A stretch of 5,273 nucleotides of DNA from Chloroflexota bacterium (GTDB taxonomy: Bacteria > Chloroflexota > Dehalococcoidia > SM23-28-2 > RBG-16-64-32). Below are positions 1-5,273 of the stretch, in pieces. The stretch is from the NCBI GenBank assembly GCA_022564695.1, contig JADFKX010000143.1:1-5273 (forward strand). Reading direction: 5' to 3'. Made by a program: the position numbers and the translations under genes. The notes beneath the pieces were generated by a model, which was not told the DNA's origin, did no database searches, and saw nothing but the letters and a program-made list of their open reading frames with translations. Position 1 is the first letter of the stretch. Each line of letters starts with the position of its first letter.

Positions 1-759
1 CTCTCCGGCCGCCTCGAACAGCTCCCCGGTCTGCTCAGCAGGGATATAGCTATCCCTCTCCCCGTGGACGAACAGCAGCGGCCGCGGCGATATTCGCCCC
101 ACATACTCCACGGGCCGCACCCTCCGCAGACGCCCTCCGGCCATCGCCTCGCCGATGAGCACGCTGATCCATCCAACCGGCGCCATCCAGCGGACGGGCG
201 CGAAGTCCGGGAGCTTCTTGCGCATCACACCTTCCAGGTGAGCGTAAGCGGAGTCCGCCACCACCGCCGCGATCTCCTCCATCTGAGCAGCAGCGATGAT
301 CGCCGCGGCCGCGCCCATTGAGATGCCCAGCACCCCCACCGGGCCTCGCCCGTATCGCTCCGACACAAAGCGCACCGCCGCCTGAACGTCCCACGTCTCC
401 TTGTAGCCGATGGTGGTGAAGCGGCCCCCGCTACGGCCGCAGGCCCGAAAGTCAAACAGGAACACGTTGTAGCCGGCCTCGTTCAGCGCCACCCCCACAT
501 CGAACGGCTCCGCCAGGCTCTTGAAATAGCCATGACAGAGCACAACGGTGGGGTATCCCTTCCGCCCGGCCAACCATAGACCGTGCAGTCGCGTACGGTC
601 CAGGCTGAGGAACGACACCTCCTTGACGTCGACGCCGATAGATTCGGCCGAGCCCCCGCCTTTGACGGGATAAGGCGTCACCCACCGCCAGCCAACCCAG
701 AGGAGCGCACCCGCCGCTCCCAGCACCAGACCCAAGGGCGCAAGCCAGACTCTTCGCAT
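1..759 (-). CDS. Membrane-anchored alpha/beta hydrolase, C-terminus cut off by window edge
   Basis: The frame is open from an ATG at 757-759 to the left edge, giving 253 residues with no stop, so the 3' end is missing. Residues 5-27 are a hydrophobic segment after MRR, read as an uncleaved membrane anchor or signal. The rest is an alpha/beta hydrolase fold: CHGYFKS (75-81) fits the HG oxyanion region, DFRACGRSGG (103-112) fits the usual DxRGxGxSGG turn with A-C in place of G-x, and GISMG (145-149) is the nucleophile elbow with Ser147. HGERDSYIP (232-240) carries the probable catalytic Asp236; the catalytic His should lie beyond the edge. The family hydrolyses esters, amides or peptides; the substrate cannot be read here. 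The gene follows the HTH/PASTA gene by 69 bp on the same strand, without a clear terminator between, so co-transcription is plausible. No Shine-Dalgarno precedes the ATG; an in-frame GTG at 766-768 is an alternative start. Confidence 0.88.
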   Translation of the reverse strand, partial: MRRVWLAPLGLVLGAAGALLWVGWRWVTPYPVKGGGSAESIGVDVKEVSFLSLDRTRLHGLWLAGRKGYPTVVLCHGYFKSLAEPFDVGVALNEAGYNVFLFDFRACGRSGGRFTTIGYKETWDVQAAVRFVSERYGRGPVGVLGISMGAAAAIIAAAQMEEIAAVVADSAYAHLEGVMRKKLPDFAPVRWMAPVGWISVLIGEAMAGGRLRRVRPVEYVGRISPRPLLFVHGERDSYIPAEQTGELFEAAGE

Positions 760-828
760 CGCAGGCACATTGTGCGGCGTGCGAGACGTTACGACAAGGA
801 GCGTGCTGTGAAAGCGCCGCCGCAGACG

Positions 829-1494
829 CTAGCGGCTGACGATAAGCGTGACGAGGTCGCCGGCCTGAACGATGGTGCCCGGCAGCGGCTGCTGGTCCAC
901 AATCTGACCCAACGGCACCTCCCCCCCGCTCACGCCGATCACTACGTACCCGGCGCCCGTCACCTCCACAGCCTCGATCGCCTCATCCAGGCTTCGTCCG
1001 GCCAGGTCAGGCAGGGCCTGCGTCACGCCGGGCTCAACCAGAGCAGCCTGCCCCTCCGGCGGCAGCACAACGTTCAGGGCGCTCTCCTCTACGGGCGCTG
1101 GCTCCGCACTCAGGAACGCGCCCTCGCCGCCCTCTTGTCCTAGGCTGTACAGAGCGACCACCAGCAGGATGAGCGCCCCTACCGCCGCGACGGCGATAAT
1201 GCCGCTCATCGACCAGGTCCGCGGCTGCTGTACCTCCGGCAGCGGCGCCAGCTGCGGTTCATCTACGTGACCGACAGGGAAGAGAGGGAGAAGAGCGGCC
1301 GGGTCCAGCCCAAGATAGCCTGAGTAGGAACGAAGAAATCCCCGCGCGTAAACTGGGGCGGGCAGGATCGAATAGTCCTCCTGCTCCAACGCTTCCAGAT
1401 ACCTACGGGGGATACGTGTCGCGCGCTCAGCATCCTCCACCGTGATACCACGGGCCTGCCTTGCGCGCTGGAGGGTCTCCCCAAGAGGGGACAT
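829..1494 (-). CDS. RodZ-like HTH, single-pass membrane protein with external PASTA domain
   Basis: The product has 221 residues. Residues 1-72 are a RodZ/HTH_25-type helix-turn-helix (LGETLQRARQARGITVEDAE, then IPRRYLEALE and the PAPVYARGFLRSYSGYLGLD signature). A proline-rich linker leads to a membrane helix at about 96-117. Residues 118-158 are an acidic, low-complexity stalk, and 160-221 form one PASTA domain (LPDLAGRSLDEAIEAVE, IVDQQPLPGTIVQAGDLVTLIVS). In RodZ the HTH faces the cytoplasm and contacts MreB; PASTA domains in PBPs and Ser/Thr kinases face the wall and can bind muropeptides. A role in cell-wall or shape control is therefore inferred, not shown; DNA binding is possible but not typical of this family. 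RodZ usually ends in a different beta domain (DUF4115), which is absent. The start at 1494 is chosen because AGGAGG lies 5 nt upstream; a longer frame opens at 1539, but that start lies upstream of the predicted -10 box. Confidence 0.9.
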   Translation of the reverse strand: MSPLGETLQRARQARGITVEDAERATRIPRRYLEALEQEDYSILPAPVYARGFLRSYSGYLGLDPAALLPLFPVGHVDEPQLAPLPEVQQPRTWSMSGIIAVAAVGALILLVVALYSLGQEGGEGAFLSAEPAPVEESALNVVLPPEGQAALVEPGVTQALPDLAGRSLDEAIEAVEVTGAGYVVIGVSGGEVPLGQIVDQQPLPGTIVQAGDLVTLIVSR

Positions 1495-1499
1495 GCGGG

Positions 1500-1505
1500 C
1501 CTCCT
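1500..1505 (-). promoter_or_regulatory. Strong Shine-Dalgarno for the HTH/PASTA gene
   Basis: The minus strand reads AGGAGG followed by 5 nt (CCCGC) and ATG. This is a full-consensus ribosome binding site at good spacing, and it fixes the start at 1494 rather than the upstream in-frame ATGs at 1509 and 1539. Confidence 0.85.
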
Positions 1506-1521
1506 GCATCTGCACGACAAG

Positions 1522-1552
1522 AGTATACGAGAGTACCATTAGTGGCCGTCAA
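1522..1552 (-). promoter_or_regulatory. Predicted sigma-70-type promoter for the HTH/PASTA gene
   Basis: On the minus strand TTGACG (1547-1552) is a five-of-six match to the -35 box and TATACT (1522-1527) a five-of-six match to the -10 box. The spacer is 19 nt, longer than the ideal 17. Transcription would begin near 1515, leaving a leader of about 20 nt that contains the AGGAGG site. This would separate the HTH/PASTA and hydrolase pair from ileS. Confidence 0.5.
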
Positions 1553-1643
1553 CCCCATTATGCCCAGTGGAGCCGCCGATTATGATTTTGGTGGCCTAAC
1601 CCTAGCGATAACGGAAGGTGCTCAGGGTGGCGGATAACTTCTT

Positions 1644-1689
1644 GTCATCCTGAGCCTGCCTGCCGGCAGGCAGGTGGAGCGAAGAATCT
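1644..1689. repeat. Dispersed-repeat-like intergenic unit (GTCATCCTGAGC...GCGAAGAATCT)
   Basis: The plus strand carries GTCATCCTGAGC at the left and GGAGCGAAGAATCT at the right, separated by a palindrome. Units of the form GTCAT(C/T)CTGAGCGAAGCGAAG(A/G)ATCT are, from my general knowledge, common intergenic repeats in several bacterial phyla, including Chloroflexota. Only one copy lies in this window, so repetition cannot be shown here. It sits 11 bp past the ileS stop, in the 205-bp spacer before the HTH/PASTA gene. No reading frame or transposase accompanies it. The rest of the spacer (about 1553-1643) shows nothing I can name. Confidence 0.5.
1655..1674. repeat. Perfect 20-bp palindrome
   Basis: CCTGCCTGCCGGCAGGCAGG is its own reverse complement. 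As RNA from either strand it could fold into an 8-bp GC-rich stem with a CCGG tetraloop. It follows the ileS stop by about 25 nt, so it could slow polymerase or protect the ileS mRNA 3' end. No U-run follows on either strand, so it is not a standard intrinsic terminator. Confidence 0.85.
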
Positions 1690-1699
1690 GCGGGAGGTG

Positions 1700-4600
1700 T
1701 CAGCTGACGCGGAGCACCGCCAGCGTCAACGACTCGCCGTCTCCGCCTATGACGGACTCCTCGGCGTGAGCCCCAGCGCCCGTCGGGGGCGCACCCTCCA
1801 CCAGCTCCTCCGACAGCGTCTCTCGGCGCACGTAGTCGCCGTGCCTCTGAAGAGCTGCTTGCAGGCGCGGCGGCCCCTGATAGTAGGTCGTAATGTGGTC
1901 GGAGATGTCGAAGCCAGCGGCCCGGCGCAGACTCTGGATGCGGTGCACCAGCTCCCGCGCCAGCCCCTCTTCCGCCAGCTCCGGCGTCACCGCCGTGTCC
2001 AGGCCAACCGCGTAACCAGACTCGTCCTCGGCCACGGTGAGGCCGTCCAGCGCCCCCTCGCCCTCTGCCAGCTCCAGCGCCTTCACGTTCAGCTCCTCGA
2101 TAAGCTGCGACTCAAGCCGCTTCAGCCCCGTCTCCTCGGACGCCGCGCGCGCCCTCACGACAACCCTCGATAACGGCTGACGCACCTTTATCCCCGCCTT
2201 GCTCCGCGCCGCACGGCCCAGGCTGACCACCCGCATTATCAGCCGTGTCTCGTCCATCAGCCGCTGGTCCACCTGCGTGGGGTCGCTCTCTGGCCACTCC
2301 GCCAGGTGCACGCTCTCCGGCGCCTCCTTGTCCACGGAGCAGACGAGGTTCTGGTACATCTCCTCCGCCACAAACGGCGTGAAGGGTGCCATCAGCTTGC
2401 ACAGCGTCACCAGGCAGACGTGCAGCGTGTGATAAGCAGCCAGCTTGTCAGCGTCGCTCTCGGACTTCCAAAAGCGCCGGCGGCTGCGACGCACGTACCA
2501 GTTGGAGAGGTCCCCTACAAACGACTGTATCGCCCGGCCGGCGCTCGTGGGATCGTACTCCTCCAACTGCTCGGTCACTCGGCGCACCAGCGTGTGCAGC
2601 TCCGACAGCACCCAGCGGTCCAGCTCCGAACGCTCCCCCCGCACCGCCTGCGTCGGGTCGAAGCGGTCGATGTTGGCGTAGGTCACGAAGAAGCTATAGG
2701 TGTTCCACAGGGTGAGGAGGAACCGCCGCAGAGACTCCGCCACCAGATCTACGGAGAAGCGGCGGTCATCCCCTGGGCGGGTGGCCGTGAACAGGTTCCA
2801 GCGCAGGGCGTCGGCGCCGGTGCGGTCGATCACCTCCATCGGCGCCACGATGTTGCCGCGGGACTTACTCATCTTGACGCCTTTTTCGTCCAGGATGAGC
2901 CCCAGGCAGATGACGTTGCGGAAGCAAATGTTCTCCGGCACCACCCCGGCGGCGTGGAGCAGCACCGCCTCCGCGTGCAACGTGTAAAACCAGCCGCGCG
3001 TCTGGTCCACAGCCTCGCAGATGAAGTCCGCGGGGAAGCTGCGCCGGAAGGTGTCCTGGTTCTCGAACGGGTAGTGCCACTGGGCGTATGGCATGGCCCC
3101 GGAGTCGAACCAGACGTCCATGACCTCGGGCACGCGGGCCATCGTGCCGCCGCAGTCGCAGCCAAACACGATGCGGTCGATGTAGGGGCGGTGGAGGTCG
3201 TCCAGGGCGTCGATGGCGTCGGGGTCGAGGGCGCTGGAGCGCAGCTCCTCCCTAGAGCCGATGCAGCGCTGGACGCCGCAGGCATCGCACTGCCAGATGG
3301 GCAGAGGCGTACCCCAGAAGCGCTCGCGGCTGAGGGCCCAGTCCACGTTGTTGTTCAGCCAATCACCGAAGCGGCCCTTCTTGATATGCCCCGGATACCA
3401 GTTGACCCGCTCGTTCCCCTCTATGAGGCTGTCCTTCACCGCAGTCGTGCGGATGTACCAGGTAGGCTTAGCGTAGTAGAGGAGAGGCGTATCGCAGCGC
3501 CAGCAGAAGGGATAGGTGTGACGGATGACGTCCCGCCGCAGCAGCAGACCCCGCTCCGCCAGCTCGTCCATTATCGGTTCGTCGGCGTCCTTGACGAACT
3601 GACCCGGCCAGGGGCAGGCCTCCGGCAGCTCGCCCCGCAGGTCTACCGGCTGGAGGAAGAGAAGGCCCAGCTCCTTGCCGATATCGAAGTCTTCGCCGCC
3701 GAAGGCGGGGGCGATGTGAACCACCCCGGTGCCATCGCTAAGCGATACGAACTCCCCCGCGATCACGGTGTACGCCTTCTCCACCGCCTGCCCTTTCTCC
3801 ACCGTCACCAGGCGGCCGTCCTGCCCCTGATCGAACCACATCGCCTGCACGCCCCAGGCCGTCGGGTCGTACAGGGCCTCGTAGCGGAGGCCGACGAGCG
3901 CCTCCCCCTGGAGACGCGACACCTCCTCCACCCGCTCGTAGTTGTTCTGCAAGAACTCCTCGATGCCGGAGCGCAACTCGGGCGCATCCCCGTAGATGAG
4001 CCGCTCGCGGCGGCCTTCGTTCTCCACCTCGACTATCACGTACGGTGCATCTCGCTGCACCGCCAGGGCGGTGTTGCCGGGCAGCGTCCAGGGCGTCGTC
4101 GTCCAGGTGAGGATGAAGGTGGGCACGCTATCGGCCAGACGCAGCGCCGGGTCCGCCTCCTGCTCTGCCAGCTTGAACTTCACGTAGATAGAGGGGTCCG
4201 GCGTGTTCTCGCGGTAGCCCTGTGCCACCTCGTGATCGGACAGGGAGGTGCCGCAGCGGGGGCAGTGGGGGGTGGAGCGATAGTCCAGGTATAGCAGATC
4301 CTTGTCCCAGAGCTGCTTAACGATCCACCACACACTTTCGATATAGTCGTTCTCGTAGGTGATGTAAGGGTGCTCCATATCCACCCAGAAGGCGATGCGC
4401 TCCGTCAGCGCCTCCCAGTCCTCCATGTAGCGAAGGACGTTCTGGCGGCAGCGACGGTTGAACTCCTCGATGCCCACCCTCTCCTCGATCTCAGTCTTGC
4501 TCTTGATGCCCAGATCGCGCTCCACCTCCATCTCGGCGGGCAGGCCGTGGGTGTCCCAGCCCGCCTTGCGCGGCACCCGGTAGCCGCGCATCGTCTTGTA

Positions 4601-4810
4601 GCGGATGATGATGTCCTTGAAGACGCGGGCCAGGACATGGTGGATGCCGGGGCTGGCGTTGGCGTACGGCGGCCCTTCGTAGAAGGTGAACTGGCGGTCC
4701 TCCGGCCGCTCCTCGACGCTCCTGCGCACGACGTCGCGCTCCTTCCAGAGCTGGAGGATCCGCTTCTCCATATCCGGGAAGCTGGCTCTGCTATCGACTG
4801 GCTTGAACAT
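1700..4810 (-). CDS. ileS: Isoleucyl-tRNA synthetase (Thermus/eukaryote-like type)
   Basis: The product has 1036 residues from the chosen start; it is a cytoplasmic class I synthetase that charges tRNA-Ile with isoleucine using ATP. The HIGH motif appears as GIHH (55-58), followed by WDTHGLPAEMEVE, and KMSKS is intact (646-650). The CP1 editing domain shows TWTTTPW (235-241) and HIAPAFGGEDFD with Asp374, so valine editing should be retained. Four cysteine pairs, C183/C186, C436/C439, C508/C511 and C551/C553, match the two zinc sites known in Thermus IleRS. RFWGTPLPIW and DVWFDSGAMP support IleRS over ValRS or LeuRS. The anticodon-binding region covers about 700-830 and a DUF5915-like tail follows. 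The start at 4810 gives MFKPVDSRASFP, resembling the MFK start of Thermus IleRS, and has GAGG 9 nt upstream; ATGs at 4831 and 4825 are longer alternatives without a Shine-Dalgarno. The upstream T-box with an AUC specifier confirms the amino acid. Confidence 0.97.
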   Translation of the reverse strand: MFKPVDSRASFPDMEKRILQLWKERDVVRRSVEERPEDRQFTFYEGPPYANASPGIHHVLARVFKDIIIRYKTMRGYRVPRKAGWDTHGLPAEMEVERDLGIKSKTEIEERVGIEEFNRRCRQNVLRYMEDWEALTERIAFWVDMEHPYITYENDYIESVWWIVKQLWDKDLLYLDYRSTPHCPRCGTSLSDHEVAQGYRENTPDPSIYVKFKLAEQEADPALRLADSVPTFILTWTTTPWTLPGNTALAVQRDAPYVIVEVENEGRRERLIYGDAPELRSGIEEFLQNNYERVEEVSRLQGEALVGLRYEALYDPTAWGVQAMWFDQGQDGRLVTVEKGQAVEKAYTVIAGEFVSLSDGTGVVHIAPAFGGEDFDIGKELGLLFLQPVDLRGELPEACPWPGQFVKDADEPIMDELAERGLLLRRDVIRHTYPFCWRCDTPLLYYAKPTWYIRTTAVKDSLIEGNERVNWYPGHIKKGRFGDWLNNNVDWALSRERFWGTPLPIWQCDACGVQRCIGSREELRSSALDPDAIDALDDLHRPYIDRIVFGCDCGGTMARVPEVMDVWFDSGAMPYAQWHYPFENQDTFRRSFPADFICEAVDQTRGWFYTLHAEAVLLHAAGVVPENICFRNVICLGLILDEKGVKMSKSRGNIVAPMEVIDRTGADALRWNLFTATRPGDDRRFSVDLVAESLRRFLLTLWNTYSFFVTYANIDRFDPTQAVRGERSELDRWVLSELHTLVRRVTEQLEEYDPTSAGRAIQSFVGDLSNWYVRRSRRRFWKSESDADKLAAYHTLHVCLVTLCKLMAPFTPFVAEEMYQNLVCSVDKEAPESVHLAEWPESDPTQVDQRLMDETRLIMRVVSLGRAARSKAGIKVRQPLSRVVVRARAASEETGLKRLESQLIEELNVKALELAEGEGALDGLTVAEDESGYAVGLDTAVTPELAEEGLARELVHRIQSLRRAAGFDISDHITTYYQGPPRLQAALQRHGDYVRRETLSEELVEGAPPTGAGAHAEESVIGGDGESLTLAVLRVS

Positions 4811-4819
4811 AGCTTCTAA

Positions 4820-4823
4820 CCTC
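4820..4823 (-). promoter_or_regulatory. Shine-Dalgarno supporting the inner ileS start
   Basis: GAGG lies 9 nt upstream of the ATG at 4808-4810. The two outer ATGs (4831 and 4825) have only CTTGATTT and the terminator arm in front of them. The site is modest in strength but is the only one seen near any candidate start. Confidence 0.5.
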
Positions 4824-4831
4824 ATCGCCAT

Positions 4832-4865
4832 AAATCAAGAGGCTCGTCCCTTGAGGGACGAGCCT
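4832..4865 (-). terminator. T-box-controlled intrinsic terminator of the ileS leader
   Basis: On the minus strand AGGCTCGTCCC (4865-4855) pairs perfectly with GGGACGAGCCT (4850-4840) around a TCAA loop, an 11-bp stem. The tail CTTGATTT (4839-4832) is a weak, interrupted U-tract. The CCCT at 4857-4854 is also needed by the antiterminator, so the two structures exclude each other. Confidence 0.88.
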
Positions 4866-4886
4866 TGGGGCCCGCGGTACCACCCT
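4854..4886 (-). promoter_or_regulatory. T-box antiterminator element
   Basis: AGGG (4886-4883) and CCCT (4857-4854) form the antiterminator helix, with the UGGU bulge at 4882-4879 and ACCGCGG after it. The fourth bulge base, U, pairs with the discriminator base; tRNA-Ile carries A there, so bulge and specifier agree on the same tRNA. Confidence 0.88.
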
Positions 4887-5033
4887 GAATTCCCCGATTG
4901 CGCATTGGGGCACTCGTTTCGGAGCACGTCGCCGCCCTGGCGGCTGTTATGCCCCTGCCTACGTTAACGGTGGCCTCCGTCCGAGCCTACTGGGGGCGGC
5001 TGCGCCGCGCCGTTCGGTCGGCGGCTCGGGAGT

Positions 5034-5036
5034 GAT
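5034..5036 (-). promoter_or_regulatory. AUC specifier codon of the T-box
   Basis: AUC sits in the 3' strand of the specifier loop, in the context GAAA-AUC-A just before CUCC. It would pair with the GAU anticodon of the major tRNA-Ile. A purine directly after the specifier is the usual T-box arrangement. Confidence 0.85.
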
Positions 5037-5142
5037 TTTCGAACGCTGGTTCCGTGTCCGCTTGCACCGATCCGGACTCGCTGGCCGGTCCGCGGCGCCC
5101 TACTCGTCTCCGTCCTCGCCTTAATCTTCGGTTGTGAGCCTC

Positions 5143-5171
5143 AGTGTAGCGAGAGAGCATTATTGCGTCAA
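5143..5171 (-). promoter_or_regulatory. Predicted sigma-70-type promoter of the ileS T-box transcript
   Basis: TTGACG (5166-5171) and TACACT (5143-5148) are separated by exactly 17 nt. The -35 box matches five of six consensus bases and the -10 four of six. Transcription would begin near 5135, just before the T-box Stem I. The -35 box starts 10 nt past the stop codon of the upstream zinc-ribbon gene. Confidence 0.7.
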
Positions 5172-5176
5172 ACGCA
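5164..5176. repeat. Inverted repeat over the ileS -35 box
   Basis: TGCGT-CAA-ACGCA is a perfect 5-bp inverted repeat with a 3-bp centre, and it contains the whole -35 hexamer. It could be an operator, but so short a repeat can arise by chance. Confidence 0.35.
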
Positions 5177-5181
5177 GTAGC

Positions 5182-5273
5182 CTAGGGCGAGCGCTGAACC
5201 CTGCCGGAACCGGCCTCCATCTGACCCCCGGCCTGGCGGAGGCTGTTAAAACAGTCGGAGCAGTATACGGGTC
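5182..5273 (-). CDS. C-terminal end of a CxxC zinc-ribbon protein (N-terminus outside window)
   Basis: One minus-strand frame entering from the right edge encodes 29 full residues and a TAG stop at 5184-5182. It begins PVYCSDCF, and the incomplete codon before it ends in GA, which allows Arg, giving RPVYCSDCF. This matches the end of the CxxC-x17-CxxC zinc-ribbon family, small proteins in which CGxxxxVPFxP precedes RPVYCxxC; the motif here would supply the second cysteine pair. The remaining tail is glycine- and arginine-containing and not conserved in any way I recognise. Function in the family is unclear, probably a small metal-binding or nucleic-acid-associated protein. The gene ends just before the ileS promoter with no terminator between, so readthrough into the T-box leader is possible. 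A second frame ending in TAA at about 5248-5246 (...TRILLRLF) is the competing reading. Confidence 0.68.
   Translation of the reverse strand, partial: PVYCSDCFNSLRQAGGQMEAGSGRVQRSP

Larger units (their letters stand above)
4832..5135 (-). promoter_or_regulatory. T-box riboswitch (isoleucine) in the ileS leader
   Basis: The leader senses uncharged tRNA-Ile and lets transcription continue into ileS. In Stem I, GGAG (5111-5108) pairs with CTCC (5032-5029) and closes the specifier loop holding ACGAGTA on one side and GAAAATCA on the other. The AUC at 5036-5034 is the isoleucine specifier. At the far end GTCCG (5077-5073) pairs with CGGAC (5060-5056) and presents GGTGCAAG, like the conserved apical loop that stacks on the tRNA elbow. 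ACCGTTAACG near 4970 resembles the conserved part of Stem II/IIA. The 14-nt T-box core AGGGTGGTACCGCG lies at 4886-4873: AGGG pairs with CCCT at 4857-4854, leaving a UGGU bulge to bind the ACCA end of tRNA-Ile. The 5' boundary is inferred from the promoter. T-boxes are classic in Firmicutes and also known in Actinobacteria, Chloroflexota and Deinococcota. Confidence 0.93.

Noticed and set aside
769..797. TTGTCG-17-CACAAT as a hydrolase promoter
   Set aside because: Both boxes match only four of six bases; at this level such pairs occur often by chance. It would give an almost leaderless start at 759, which is possible but not supported by anything else.
583..1143. A 186-codon open frame on the plus strand
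   Set aside because: It crosses the antisense of both the hydrolase and the HTH/PASTA gene, has no Shine-Dalgarno, and encodes an Arg/His-rich sequence without recognisable domains.
1655..1674. The palindrome as an intrinsic terminator for ileS
   Set aside because: No run of U follows the hairpin on either strand; the minus-strand continuation is CTCAGGATGAC.
1699..1708. GTCAGCTGAC, a 10-bp palindrome over the ileS stop codon
   Set aside because: It is short, and mostly coding sequence fixes it; no second copy or site context suggests a function.
1697..2173. A 158-codon open frame on the plus strand
   Set aside because: It is antisense to the IleRS C-terminal domain and shows the low-complexity Arg/Leu/Gln pattern of a shadow frame.
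2306..4294. A 662-codon open frame on the plus strand
   Set aside because: It lies wholly opposite ileS, whose motifs are unmistakable. Its product is rich in His, Arg, Val and Ala without domain signatures, as expected from the complement of GC-rich codons.
4370..4819. A 149-codon open frame on the plus strand
   Set aside because: It is the antisense shadow of the ileS N-terminal catalytic region, including the HIGH-like motif, and has no independent support.
5243..5254. CTGTTAAAACAG inverted repeat near the right edge
   Set aside because: It falls inside the probable zinc-ribbon coding frame (Cys-Phe-Asn-Ser) and lacks a terminator tail, so chance is the simpler explanation.

Overview
The window is a compact, high-GC bacterial stretch in which every gene I can support lies on the minus strand. 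Read in the direction of transcription (right to left), the order is: the tail of a small CxxC zinc-ribbon protein (from the right edge to 5182); a promoter and a roughly 300-nt isoleucine T-box leader (about 5171 to 4832); ileS, an isoleucyl-tRNA synthetase of the Thermus/eukaryote-like type (4810 to 1700); a 205-bp spacer holding a dispersed-repeat-like element with a perfect 20-bp palindrome and then a promoter; a RodZ-like helix-turn-helix protein with one membrane segment and an external PASTA domain (1494 to 829); and an alpha/beta hydrolase with an N-terminal membrane anchor that runs off the left edge (759 to 1).

The organism cannot be named from sequence alone. Three features point to a non-Firmicute such as Chloroflexota (Dehalococcoidia or a relative), with Deinococcota as a weaker alternative. 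They are a T-box in front of a Thermus-type IleRS, the CxxC-type zinc-ribbon tail, and an intergenic unit of the form GTCATCCTGAGC...GCGAAGAATCT. This assignment is inference.

The best-supported regulatory story is at ileS. A TTGACG-17-TACACT promoter begins a leader that has the T-box hallmarks: a GGAG/CUCC helix closing an internal loop with an AUC (Ile) specifier, an apical GGUGCAAG loop, the AGGGUGGUACCGCGG antiterminator element, and a competing 11-bp terminator hairpin. The antiterminator bulge UGGU is complementary to an ACCA 3' end, as expected for uncharged tRNA-Ile. Uncharged tRNA-Ile should therefore raise synthetase expression. The terminator ends only 8 nt before the first in-frame ATG, and the better start is 21 nt further in.

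The two downstream genes appear to have their own promoter and concern the envelope: a membrane HTH/PASTA protein that could link cytoplasm and cell wall, and a membrane-anchored serine hydrolase. I see no phage, transposase, CRISPR array, tRNA or rRNA. I found no undescribed system. The points most worth a second look are the HTH-TM-PASTA architecture, the apparent shortening of the IleRS C-terminal domain, the palindrome-split repeat, and the geometry of the T-box and start codon.
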